In this document: positions 54,964 through 64,000 of the stretch, piece by piece
Layout of the letters: the number at the start of each line of letters is the position of its first letter
Numbering within the stretch: the first letter of the stretch is position 1
NCBI GenBank assembly: GCA_019638575.1
Contig: JAHBTN010000004.1
Coordinates: 62,001 to 126,000 of the forward strand
From: Ferruginibacter sp.
GTDB lineage: Bacteria > Bacteroidota > Bacteroidia > Chitinophagales > Chitinophagaceae
Reading direction: 5' to 3'
DNA length: 64,000 bases
Position numbers and translations under genes: made by a program
The notes under the pieces: model-generated
Databases searched by the model: none
What the model saw: only the letters and a program-made list of their open reading frames with translations
What the model was told of the DNA's origin: nothing

Positions 54964-56049
54964 ATGCAGTTTAGCCAAATCATAAATGCCAGAGTAAAAA
55001 ACGAAACTGATAAGCCGATAATGCGGAAAGATATTTTTCCCATCAGCCCCCGTTTAGAAAAATATCTGCAGCAATATGGCCGTGAAAAAAAACTGCCTGT
55101 AACTTACCGTGACCTGCTTAATTACCGCTATTCAAATCCTGTTATAAATAAGAAGGGCAAGGTTACACACTGGGAAACCGCCGTGTACGACCTTAAAGAA
55201 ATGGAATTCTTAAAGGAAGGACTTGTAAACACATACGCAGCATTAAAAACAGAAGGCAACCTTAGTTTTGTAAAACATTTAGATGTAGAGCGAATTGATT
55301 TTTGTGAATTTGGAAACAGCATGCCCTTTCGCATACGCATCATCAACCGCATAAACGATAACTACGATCATTTTTATATTAAAGCTGCAGATGCTTCACG
55401 AATTTACGGGCTTGAACTTGAAGATCTGCTTACACCCAACCGTATTACTTTCTTAACATTTAAAAATACTTTGGTAGAAGAACATATACCCGGCATACCC
55501 GGAGATGTTTTCCTGGAAGATTACCTGCACCTGCCCGAAACCAATAAAATTCGTATTGCCAAAGAGTTTGTAAAATTTAATGAACGATGTTTTGCAAGAT
55601 TACTGGGCGATATGCGTAGTTATAATTTTGTGGTAGATATTACTCCTGATATTGAAGATTTTCAATACCGGTTGCGTGCCATTGATTTTGACCAGCAAAG
55701 TTACGAAGGAAGGAAAAACCTTTACCTGCCACAGTTTTACCGGGAGAATTTTGATTTTGTTGATTTGGTTTTAAAAACACTTAGCCCCGAAGTAATTGCA
55801 CAATACCAGGTAGAAGAACAAACAGCCATGGCATACAGGGCCATTGCCGGGCGCAAGCAATTGTTTGAACTGTTAAGTATTATGGTAAAGGATGAGTTAT
55901 CGGAGTTTCATAAGATAAAGATGCTGCGTGAAGAACTGGATGAACATTTCAATACAAAGTATTTTTCTAAATGCAGCACCATGGGCACCATTGTAAAAAG
56001 GCAATTAAAATTGGTTTTACAGGAACACCTGCAACAAATATTTCCTTAA
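54964..56049 (+). CDS. hypothetical protein with kinase-like catalytic motifs
   Basis: A 361-residue cytoplasmic protein without signal peptide. No recognised family, but three segments resemble the aminoglycoside-phosphotransferase/protein-kinase fold: HFYIKAADAS with a possible ATP-lysine K140, a hinge-like VEEHIPGIPGD (172-181), and GDMRSYNFVVD with D216 and N221 in HxDxxxxN-type spacing, followed by AIDFD (D241, DFG-like). The Gly-rich loop is not obvious and the usual His before the catalytic Asp is absent. It could be an active small-molecule kinase or a pseudokinase. The next gene is ligA on the same strand, 54 bases on. Confidence 0.55.
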   Translation: MQFSQIINARVKNETDKPIMRKDIFPISPRLEKYLQQYGREKKLPVTYRDLLNYRYSNPVINKKGKVTHWETAVYDLKEMEFLKEGLVNTYAALKTEGNLSFVKHLDVERIDFCEFGNSMPFRIRIINRINDNYDHFYIKAADASRIYGLELEDLLTPNRITFLTFKNTLVEEHIPGIPGDVFLEDYLHLPETNKIRIAKEFVKFNERCFARLLGDMRSYNFVVDITPDIEDFQYRLRAIDFDQQSYEGRKNLYLPQFYRENFDFVDLVLKTLSPEVIAQYQVEEQTAMAYRAIAGRKQLFELLSIMVKDELSEFHKIKMLREELDEHFNTKYFSKCSTMGTIVKRQLKLVLQEHLQQIFP

Positions 56050-58215
<2,166 letters not shown>

Positions 58216-58295
58216 TTTTTAAAAACAGTATATTTATAGTCGGCCTACATCCAATCCGCAGCTTATGATTTTATTCATTTTCTAAACCATACACA

Positions 58296-58859
58296 ATGAT
58301 TAAAAAAAACAATGGTGAAGTTTGGAAACAGATAAACTTCAATGGCAGCAAACAGCTTCGCAACAAATATGCAATATCATCGCATGGCAGGGCAGCCAGT
58401 TACAGTACCGATGTACTTAAAGATGGCAAACTGTTAAAGGGTTCTGTAACATCGGGCTACCGAACGCTAAACCTTCATATAGATAACAGCAACGGCACTA
58501 TTTATATTCACCGGCAGGTGGCAAAACTGTTTTGCAAAAAACCTTCTTCAAAATATGAATATGTTATTCATATTAACCATAAAAAAACTGACAATCTTTA
58601 TTCAAATTTAAAATGGGCAACTGCAGATATGGTAAGTACACATCAGCAAAGCAGCCCCGAAAAAATAGCGTATAAGAAAAAACAGGCCAACCGCACAGTA
58701 GGATTAAAGCTAACTGCGGCACAGGTTAAAACAATTAAAAACATTATTAATAACCCAAAGCGAAGAATTACATACAAACAGCTTGCAGCCAAATACAAGG
58801 TTAGCGAAATGACATTATTTCGTATTAAAAGCGGCGAAAACTGGGGACGTATTAAATAA
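58296..58859 (+). CDS. HNH/NUMOD homing-endonuclease-like protein with C-terminal HTH
   Basis: A 187-residue protein with a NUMOD4-like start (WKQI ... YAISSHGRAA, about 10-34), an HNH-type core with VIHINHKKTDNLYSNLKW (H92, H95, N100, N104; about 70-108) and a C-terminal helix-turn-helix (LTAAQVKTIKNI ... TYKQLAAKYKVSEMTLFRIKSGENWGRI, about 138-187). This is the build of free-standing homing endonucleases and phage HNH proteins. It sits between ligA and a DUF2461 gene with no intron in sight. It may be a selfish DNA insertion. Confidence 0.78.
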   Translation: MIKKNNGEVWKQINFNGSKQLRNKYAISSHGRAASYSTDVLKDGKLLKGSVTSGYRTLNLHIDNSNGTIYIHRQVAKLFCKKPSSKYEYVIHINHKKTDNLYSNLKWATADMVSTHQQSSPEKIAYKKKQANRTVGLKLTAAQVKTIKNIINNPKRRITYKQLAAKYKVSEMTLFRIKSGENWGRIK

Positions 58860-58913
58860 TACACTCCCGGTTTCATTTACCCATATTCAAACAATATCAA
58901 ATTAAAAACCAGT

Positions 58914-59576
58914 ATGCTTCATCCTGCTACTTTAAAATTTCTCAACAGCCTTAAAAAAAATAATAATAAACCCTGGTTTGATGAAAACCGTAAACAATAC
59001 GATGTTGTTAGGGCTGGCTTTATTGAAATGGTTTCCGATATAATAAAGCATATTGCCAAATTTGAACCGGCAATAGGCACACAGGCCGCAAAGGGTTGTG
59101 TTTTTCGCATAAACAGGGATGTACGTTTTAGCAAAGACAAGAGCCCTTACAAATCTCATTTTTCCTGTTACTTTAATAAAGCTGGCAAAAAAAGCAACGG
59201 TGCCGGTTATTATCTTCATATTGAGCCGGGCAAAAGTTTTGCCGGCGGTGGTATTTGGATGCCCGAGCCGCAAGTACTTGCCAATATAAGGCAGGAATTG
59301 GATTATAATTTTAAAAATTTTAAAAAGATAATTGGCAACAGCCGATTTAAAAAAACATTTGCAGGCGGTGTGCAAAGCGAAGAAAGTTTAATAAGGCCGC
59401 CAAAAGGATATGATGAACAAAACCCTGCCATTGAATTTTTGAAAATGAAAAGTTTTATTGTAAGCCATCCTTTTACCGATGCCCGGGTACTAAGCAATAA
59501 TTTTGTAAAAGATATAACAGCAACTTTCGCTGCTATGAAGCCATTGGTAGATTATTTAAATACAGCTATTGATTAA
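58914..59576 (+). CDS. DUF2461 family protein
   Basis: A 220-residue protein matching the DUF2461 (TIGR02453) family: TLKFLNSLKKNNNKPWFDENRKQYD at the start, VFRINRDVRFSKDKSPYKSHFSCYF, and GGGIWMPEPQVLANIRQ. The family is widespread in bacteria and some eukaryotes, and its function is unknown. It stands alone downstream of the HNH gene. Confidence 0.9.
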   Translation: MLHPATLKFLNSLKKNNNKPWFDENRKQYDVVRAGFIEMVSDIIKHIAKFEPAIGTQAAKGCVFRINRDVRFSKDKSPYKSHFSCYFNKAGKKSNGAGYYLHIEPGKSFAGGGIWMPEPQVLANIRQELDYNFKNFKKIIGNSRFKKTFAGGVQSEESLIRPPKGYDEQNPAIEFLKMKSFIVSHPFTDARVLSNNFVKDITATFAAMKPLVDYLNTAID

Positions 59577-59967
59577 ATGTAGCGCAAACCTGTTTCAAAA
59601 AAAATGGCCAGAGATAAAAATCTCCGGCCTTGCTTACCTCTGAAACCACAAGAAAAATATAAATAAGGTTATAGCTTATTAGTTTAAATAATAATTATAG
59701 ATATTCCTGAACAGTATTGTTCGATATTGGGGGTGATTTTAAATAATATTGGAGGAGTATGTAGAAAACCAAGCAGGCTGTAAAATTAGTCTTTTTTTAA
59801 TATTCCAAAAATTTATTTTGCCCAACTTTAAAAAAAATTTGATAAAAAACAGCTATAAACGATGTAACCCTGTATGGTAAAGGATTCACCCGGTTTTTAA
59901 GCTATTTACATCATTAACACTAACGGCATTAAAACTAATAATTGTTAGTTTTGTTCAAAAAGATCTG
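59577..59967. other. 391-base intergenic stretch before the TetR gene
   Basis: Contains a hairpin GGCC-A-GAGAT/ATCTC-C-GGCC (59608-59631) without a T-run, possibly the terminator of the DUF2461 gene, and at its end the TetR operator and -7 box (listed separately). No gene seen. Confidence 0.5.
59932..59953 (+). promoter_or_regulatory. probable TetR operator overlapping the -7 box
   Basis: A palindrome of AAACTAA (59932-59938), six bases, TTAGTTT (59945-59951) lies 16 bases before the TetR start codon. Its right arm overlaps TAGTTTTG (59946-59953), a match to the -7 consensus TAnnTTTG. A repressor bound here would block its own promoter and that of paaE downstream. Confidence 0.65.
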
Positions 59968-60558
59968 ATGGCCCGGATAAAGCCCCATAAAAATGGCACT
60001 AAAAAAGACCTGATTACCCAAAAAGCAGCAGCCTTGTTCAGGCTAAAAGGATACTCATCTGCCTCTATGAGGCACCTGGCCGAAGAGGTGGGTGTAGAAG
60101 CGCCCAGCCTGTACAACCATATCGGTTCAAAAAGTGAGATATTACAAGCTATCTGTTTTAAAGTGGCCAATGCTTTTACATTTTACCTGGATAGTATTGA
60201 TATTAAATATGCAAAGTGTACAACATTGCTGGAATCTATCATCCGTTTTCATATTAAAATGATGCTCACCAGTTTTAATGAAGTATATGTAGCTAACCAC
60301 GAATGGAAACACCTGAAAGAACCTTATCTTAGTAATTTCCTGATGCAACGAAGGGCTTACGAAAAAAGGCTGATGGAAATAATGGAGGCCGGTATGCAGG
60401 CAGGTGAATTAAAGAAAACCAATGCATACATATCGGTATTAACCATTTTATCGGCAGTACGTGGACTTGAATTTTTACCTGCCCGGAAAAAAGATATCAG
60501 CAATGCCGAACTGGAAAACAATATGGTAAACCATTTATTAAAAGGAATAATCAAATAA
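59968..60558 (+). CDS. TetR/AcrR family transcriptional regulator
   Basis: A 196-residue repressor with an N-terminal helix-turn-helix (GYSSASMRHLAEEVGVEAPSLYNHIGSKSEIL, about 28-60) and a helical ligand-binding domain of the QacR/TetR_N type. It is followed after three bases by paaE, and a palindromic operator lies just upstream. Likely an autoregulated repressor of phenylacetate-type genes, released by a coenzyme-A ester (inference from neighbour). Confidence 0.92.
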   Translation: MARIKPHKNGTKKDLITQKAAALFRLKGYSSASMRHLAEEVGVEAPSLYNHIGSKSEILQAICFKVANAFTFYLDSIDIKYAKCTTLLESIIRFHIKMMLTSFNEVYVANHEWKHLKEPYLSNFLMQRRAYEKRLMEIMEAGMQAGELKKTNAYISVLTILSAVRGLEFLPARKKDISNAELENNMVNHLLKGIIK

Positions 60559-60561
60559 ATT

Positions 60562-61635
60562 ATGGCTGTACATTTTCATACATTACAAGTAAAAGAAGTG
60601 AGGAGAGAAACCCCTGATTGTGTTTCAATAGCATTTGATATCCCAGAAGAAATATTACAGCAGTTTGCTTTTGAAGCAGGGCAAAACATTACAATAAAAA
60701 AAGTGATAGATGGCGAAGAATTACGCCGCTCTTATTCCATTTGCTCGGCTCCTTTTGAAAATGAACTAAGGGTAGCTGTTAAGAAAGTAGAAGGAGGAAA
60801 ATTTTCGGAATTTGCCAATGAAAATTTAAAAACCGGCGATACACTTGATATACTACCTCCCACCGGTAAATTCAATACAAAACTGGATGCAAAAAACACA
60901 AAACAATACCTGGCATTTGCAGCCGGCAGCGGTATCACTCCCATTATTTCAATAATTAAAACAACACTGCAAACCGAGCCTGCAAGCAGTTTTACATTGG
61001 TGTTTGGAAACCGTGGCCGCCATTCAATCATATTTTTTGAAGAACTGGAAGCATTAAAAAACAAATACCTGCAACGGTTTAATTTTATAAACATATTAAG
61101 TCGTGAAAAAACAGAAGCGCCTGTAAATGCTGGCAGGATAAATACTGAAAAATTAACACAGCTTGATAAACTGATTGATTATAAAAACACTGATGAATTT
61201 TTTATTTGTGGTCCCGAAGACATGATTTTTTCAGTAAAAAATTTTTTAGAAAATGCCGGTATCAATAAAAAGAAAATCCATTTTGAATTGTTTACCACGC
61301 CCGGGCAAAAAAATATTGTTGCCCGTAAAGCAACAACTGAATCTGCCGGCCCTTCAAGTAAGATTACTGTAATACTCGATGGCAGAAGTTTTGATTTTAC
61401 TTTAGGATTTGACAGCGATAGTATTTTAGATGCAGCCCTACAGCAAGGCGCCGACCTCCCCTTTGCCTGCAAAGGTGGTGTATGTTGTACCTGCAAAGCA
61501 AAGCTGCTGGAAGGTGAGGTGGAGATGGATGTAAATTGGGGACTTGAGCATGAAGAACTGGAGCAGGGATTTATCCTCACTTGTCAATCGCACCCTAAAA
61601 CCGAAAAAGTGATTGTTGATTTTGATATAAAATAA
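60562..61635 (+). CDS. paaE: PaaE-like 2Fe-2S flavoprotein reductase
   Basis: A 357-residue electron-transfer protein: FAD-binding domain (RRSYSICS, 55-62), NAD-binding domain (FAAGSGITPIISIIKT, FICGPEDMIF) and a C-terminal plant-type 2Fe-2S domain with C303, C308, C311 and C341. The segment CKGGVCCTCKAKLLEGEVEMDVN is typical of PaaE, the reductase of the phenylacetyl-CoA monooxygenase complex. The other paa genes are not in this window. Encoded with the TetR gene. Confidence 0.9.
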   Translation: MAVHFHTLQVKEVRRETPDCVSIAFDIPEEILQQFAFEAGQNITIKKVIDGEELRRSYSICSAPFENELRVAVKKVEGGKFSEFANENLKTGDTLDILPPTGKFNTKLDAKNTKQYLAFAAGSGITPIISIIKTTLQTEPASSFTLVFGNRGRHSIIFFEELEALKNKYLQRFNFINILSREKTEAPVNAGRINTEKLTQLDKLIDYKNTDEFFICGPEDMIFSVKNFLENAGINKKKIHFELFTTPGQKNIVARKATTESAGPSSKITVILDGRSFDFTLGFDSDSILDAALQQGADLPFACKGGVCCTCKAKLLEGEVEMDVNWGLEHEELEQGFILTCQSHPKTEKVIVDFDIK

Positions 61636-61645
61636 CAAAGCGCCA

Positions 61646-63349
61646 TCAATACTTTAACCGTACTCCTGGCAATATAATAGCTGTATAATTCCTGTTCGTT
61701 GTAATTTCATTACGCCTGCCATGCCCACGCTGTGCCTTTAACCTAATTTGCTGGCCATTGGTGGCTGTAGTAGAATTAATATCAATATCAGTTTGTACAC
61801 GGCCAAGTTTAATTACACCTCTTGCAATGGTGCCACGGTTAATTATAGTAACACCATTATAAACTACCGGGCTTCGTACTGTAAATGTTACAGGTATATC
61901 AGTACGTTCGGGTGAGTTGGCAAGGTTATCCTGCAAATAAAGATCTACTTCTACTTTTGAACTTATATAAATGTCTTTAGGCTGTGTTTTTTTCTCTTCT
62001 TCCTGCTCCACAACAACCGGCGCCACTTTTTTCTTTTCTTCTTTTACTTTCACCGGCTCTTTCTTTATTGGTTTTTTTTCTTTTGAACTTTCTTTTTCGC
62101 CATTACCACCGTTACCATCACCTGGCAAAGTTATTTGGCCACCTCCGTCATTTACAGGTGGCGTGGTATTACCTGTTTTTGTTGGTGGGTTTATATATTC
62201 GGTAGATGAGTTGCCCGATACATCAATGGGTTTATTATCTTCTTTTTGAAGACTATCGGTATTGGTTTGTGCAATGTTAGTGTTTGACCTGTTTTTAAAT
62301 ATAGCTAATGAGATAATAAGAAAAAGTAACAGTAAAGCAATAGTTAGATATAATTTCTTATTATCCTTATATCCTTGCTTAAGCGATTCAACTGCTGAAG
62401 TTTTTGTTGCTACAGCCTCTTCCCTTGTTTGCATAGCCGCAAAACTGTCTTCGAGCCTTGTTGCGGCAACGGTTGATTTATTTGCTGCAGCAGTTAACGA
62501 TGCAATATTAATATCCCTGTATTGAGGAAATGCATTTATAAGCGCCTGCTGAAAAGACCTTGCATCTGCAAACCGGTTTTCAGGTTTCTTTTCAATTGCC
62601 TTCATTACAATATCACTAAGCGCTTGTGGTATGGCCGGGTTTGCTGTTGATAATGCTACTTTGTTAGGCGCTGTTACTTTTTTATTAAGTATGGCCTGCA
62701 TCATATTATAGTCAGTATCGTTTTCAAAAGGTAGTTGTCCTGTAAGCACTTCATATAAAGTAAGCCCCATGGCATAAATATCTGATGCTGCCGATGCATC
62801 TTTGCCTTGAATAAGCTCAGGTGCCATATACTCGATGGTGCCGATAATCTTATTTACCTGTGTCATCTTTTGCTCACCGGCAATTTTGGCAATACCAAAA
62901 TCCATAAGCTTTACCGTGCCCTCGGGGGTTAGCATCAGGTTAGCAGGTTTTATATCCCTGTGAAAAATATTTTTTTTATGGGCATGGTTAAGGCCTTCCA
63001 ACGCCTGTATAAAAACCGGCACCACAAATTGCGGCGGAAGTGTTTGGTATTTTTTTCGAAGGTCTTCCAGGTTGGTGCCTTCTACAAATTCCATCACCAT
63101 AAAATGGTTGTTTTCCTGCTCCAGGAAATTATATATAACGGCAATGTTTACATGTAAAAGTTGTGCCAGCACCCTTGCTTCTTTCTTAAACCTGTCTAAA
63201 AACTGAGGCTGCACGGTAAGTTCGGGGTGCAGCATCTTTAAAGCCACTTCCCTGCCAAGCATTGTGTCTGTTGCTTTATATACAGTACCCATACCTCCTT
63301 TTCCTAACAAGGCGGTTATTTCATAGTTAAAAATCTTTTTCCCTATCAT
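61646..63349 (-). CDS. serine/threonine protein kinase, membrane-anchored
   Basis: A 567-residue Hanks-type kinase: glycine loop GKGGMG (16-21), ATP lysine K38, catalytic D132 in FHRDIKPANLM, DFG at 150-152 and APE at 176-178 (all residues of an active kinase present). One membrane helix at 332-351, a Gly/Lys/Pro-rich linker, and an extracytoplasmic C-terminal beta domain of about 100 residues without recognised family. It follows a PP2C phosphatase gene by 12 bases, the usual pairing of opposing enzymes. Confidence 0.93.
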   Translation of the reverse strand: MIGKKIFNYEITALLGKGGMGTVYKATDTMLGREVALKMLHPELTVQPQFLDRFKKEARVLAQLLHVNIAVIYNFLEQENNHFMVMEFVEGTNLEDLRKKYQTLPPQFVVPVFIQALEGLNHAHKKNIFHRDIKPANLMLTPEGTVKLMDFGIAKIAGEQKMTQVNKIIGTIEYMAPELIQGKDASAASDIYAMGLTLYEVLTGQLPFENDTDYNMMQAILNKKVTAPNKVALSTANPAIPQALSDIVMKAIEKKPENRFADARSFQQALINAFPQYRDINIASLTAAANKSTVAATRLEDSFAAMQTREEAVATKTSAVESLKQGYKDNKKLYLTIALLLLFLIISLAIFKNRSNTNIAQTNTDSLQKEDNKPIDVSGNSSTEYINPPTKTGNTTPPVNDGGGQITLPGDGNGGNGEKESSKEKKPIKKEPVKVKEEKKKVAPVVVEQEEEKKTQPKDIYISSKVEVDLYLQDNLANSPERTDIPVTFTVRSPVVYNGVTIINRGTIARGVIKLGRVQTDIDINSTTATNGQQIRLKAQRGHGRRNEITTNRNYTAIILPGVRLKY

Positions 63350-63361
63350 GATACGTTTAAA

Positions 63362-64000
63362 TTAAATACCATTCGGCAGGTTTACATCTCTTGTTAATTT
63401 CATTGCCGATGTGTCATTATTATTACCGGGTAATTCAATATCCCTGGTAAGTTTTGTTTCTGTTTGCGGCGCTGTACTTATCTTTTGTGCAAGCGCCACA
63501 GTGATATTGTCTTTACCGCCTCTCCTTTTTGCCTCATCAATTAAATAATCTGCAATTTCTTGTAAAGATTTTTTTTGCATGGCTTCGGCCAGTTCGTCAT
63601 CACTTAAATAATCGTGCAATCCATCCGAGCAAAGTAACAACTTATCATTTTCATTAAAAGTTAATTCTGACTTCCCTGTATCTACCCTTAAAGTTGGTTT
63701 TGTACCCATAGCATTAATAAGCACATTCCTTTGCGGATGTACATCCGCCTCTGCGGCTGTAATATCTCCATTATTTACCAGTTGTTGTACATAGGTATGA
63801 TCTTCGGTAATTTGTTTTATTTGATTATCTTTTAAAAAATAGGCCCTTGTGTCGCCTGCATGTGCAAAATAAACTTGCGACCCTGTTACCACCAACACTG
63901 TGCAGGTAGTGCCCATTCCTTTAAAGCTGGCATCTGTTTGCGACATACTGAATATTCTTTTATTAGCTGTAACAAACGAATTGGCCAATGCTTTTTCTAT
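63362..64000 (-). CDS. PP2C-type protein phosphatase, 5' end beyond window
   Basis: At least 212 residues of a PPM/PP2C metal-dependent phosphatase: GMGTTCTVLVV, YFAHAGDTRAYFLKDNQIKQITEDHTYVQQL, LLCSDGLHDYLSDDEL and RGGKDNITVALA (metal-binding Asp residues present). The frame runs on to the edge (IEKALANSFVT before the first listed residues), so the start lies outside. It reverses phosphorylation by the kinase encoded just downstream. The C-terminus carries a TKLTRDIELP-type repeat. Confidence 0.93.
   Translation of the reverse strand: MEKALANSFVTANKRIFSMSQTDASFKGMGTTCTVLVVTGSQVYFAHAGDTRAYFLKDNQIKQITEDHTYVQQLVNNGDITAAEADVHPQRNVLINAMGTKPTLRVDTGKSELTFNENDKLLLCSDGLHDYLSDDELAEAMQKKSLQEIADYLIDEAKRRGGKDNITVALAQKISTAPQTETKLTRDIELPGNNNDTSAMKLTRDVNLPNGI

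Noticed and set aside
58296-58859. Phage or integrase element next to ligA
   Set aside because: Only a lone HNH gene is present; no integrase, attachment repeats or structural genes.

Overview
The window looks like a chromosomal segment of a member of the Bacteroidota, most likely the Chitinophagaceae or a close relative (inference). The sequence support is: type A sorting domains of the type IX secretion system (T9SS) at the ends of secreted proteins; promoter boxes of the form TAnnTTTG; AT-rich intergenic DNA with few Shine-Dalgarno sites; many lipoproteins and beta-propeller or kelch proteins; methionine synthase split over two genes; and a tiny ribosomal protein THX gene. No phage, insertion sequence, CRISPR array or replication origin was recognised.

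Layout. 1-5.7 kb: dTDP-sugar genes rfbB-rfbA (rfbA cut by the left edge), a thioredoxin-fold DUF255 protein, a small thioredoxin, a uracil-DNA glycosylase family protein, and a DUF433 antitoxin-like gene followed by a stump of its DUF5615 partner. 5.7-6.1 kb: an intact tRNA-Arg(CCT) plus two decayed tandem copies, one carrying palindromic inserts in its D-loop and T-loop. 6.2-21.8 kb: ordinary chromosome: a TPR membrane protein, a UvrD-like helicase-nuclease, an Ig-like lipoprotein, recR, split metH, an exonuclease III, HU, THX, pdxH, Yip1, pyrH and a methyltransferase. 21.8-31.6 kb: accessory surface genes: a T9SS cargo with five 21-residue GDGW repeats behind a formylglycine-generating-enzyme-like gene, a penicillin acylase, decayed enzyme fragments, and an operon of lipoproteins (one DUF3455, one kelch) with a methyltransferase.

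31.9-44.4 kb holds signalling and surface genes: a beta-propeller histidine kinase with its LytTR regulator, a patch of gene fragments (secreted N-terminus, LuxR C-terminus, truncated S41 protease), an FG-GAP-like repeat protein, a LamG/T9SS protein broken by one in-frame stop, and a TPR histidine kinase with a NarL regulator. 44.4-47.4 kb is the rplM-rpsI-rpsB-tsf operon with a clear promoter, leader hairpin and terminator. 47.7-54.9 kb has outer-membrane and hypothetical proteins, then a tight four-gene cassette (lipoprotein, seven-helix membrane protein, histidine kinase, NarL regulator) and an amidohydrolase. 54.9-64 kb has a kinase-like hypothetical protein, ligA, an HNH homing-endonuclease-like gene, a DUF2461 protein, a TetR repressor with a visible operator next to paaE, and a PP2C phosphatase/serine-threonine kinase pair cut by the right edge.

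No single undescribed system is proven. The best leads are the hairpin-invaded tRNA array, the kinase-like gene at 54964, the seven-helix protein/histidine kinase cassette at 50553-53155, the GDGW repeat cargo, and a dispersed intergenic repeat found upstream of both metH and tsf.
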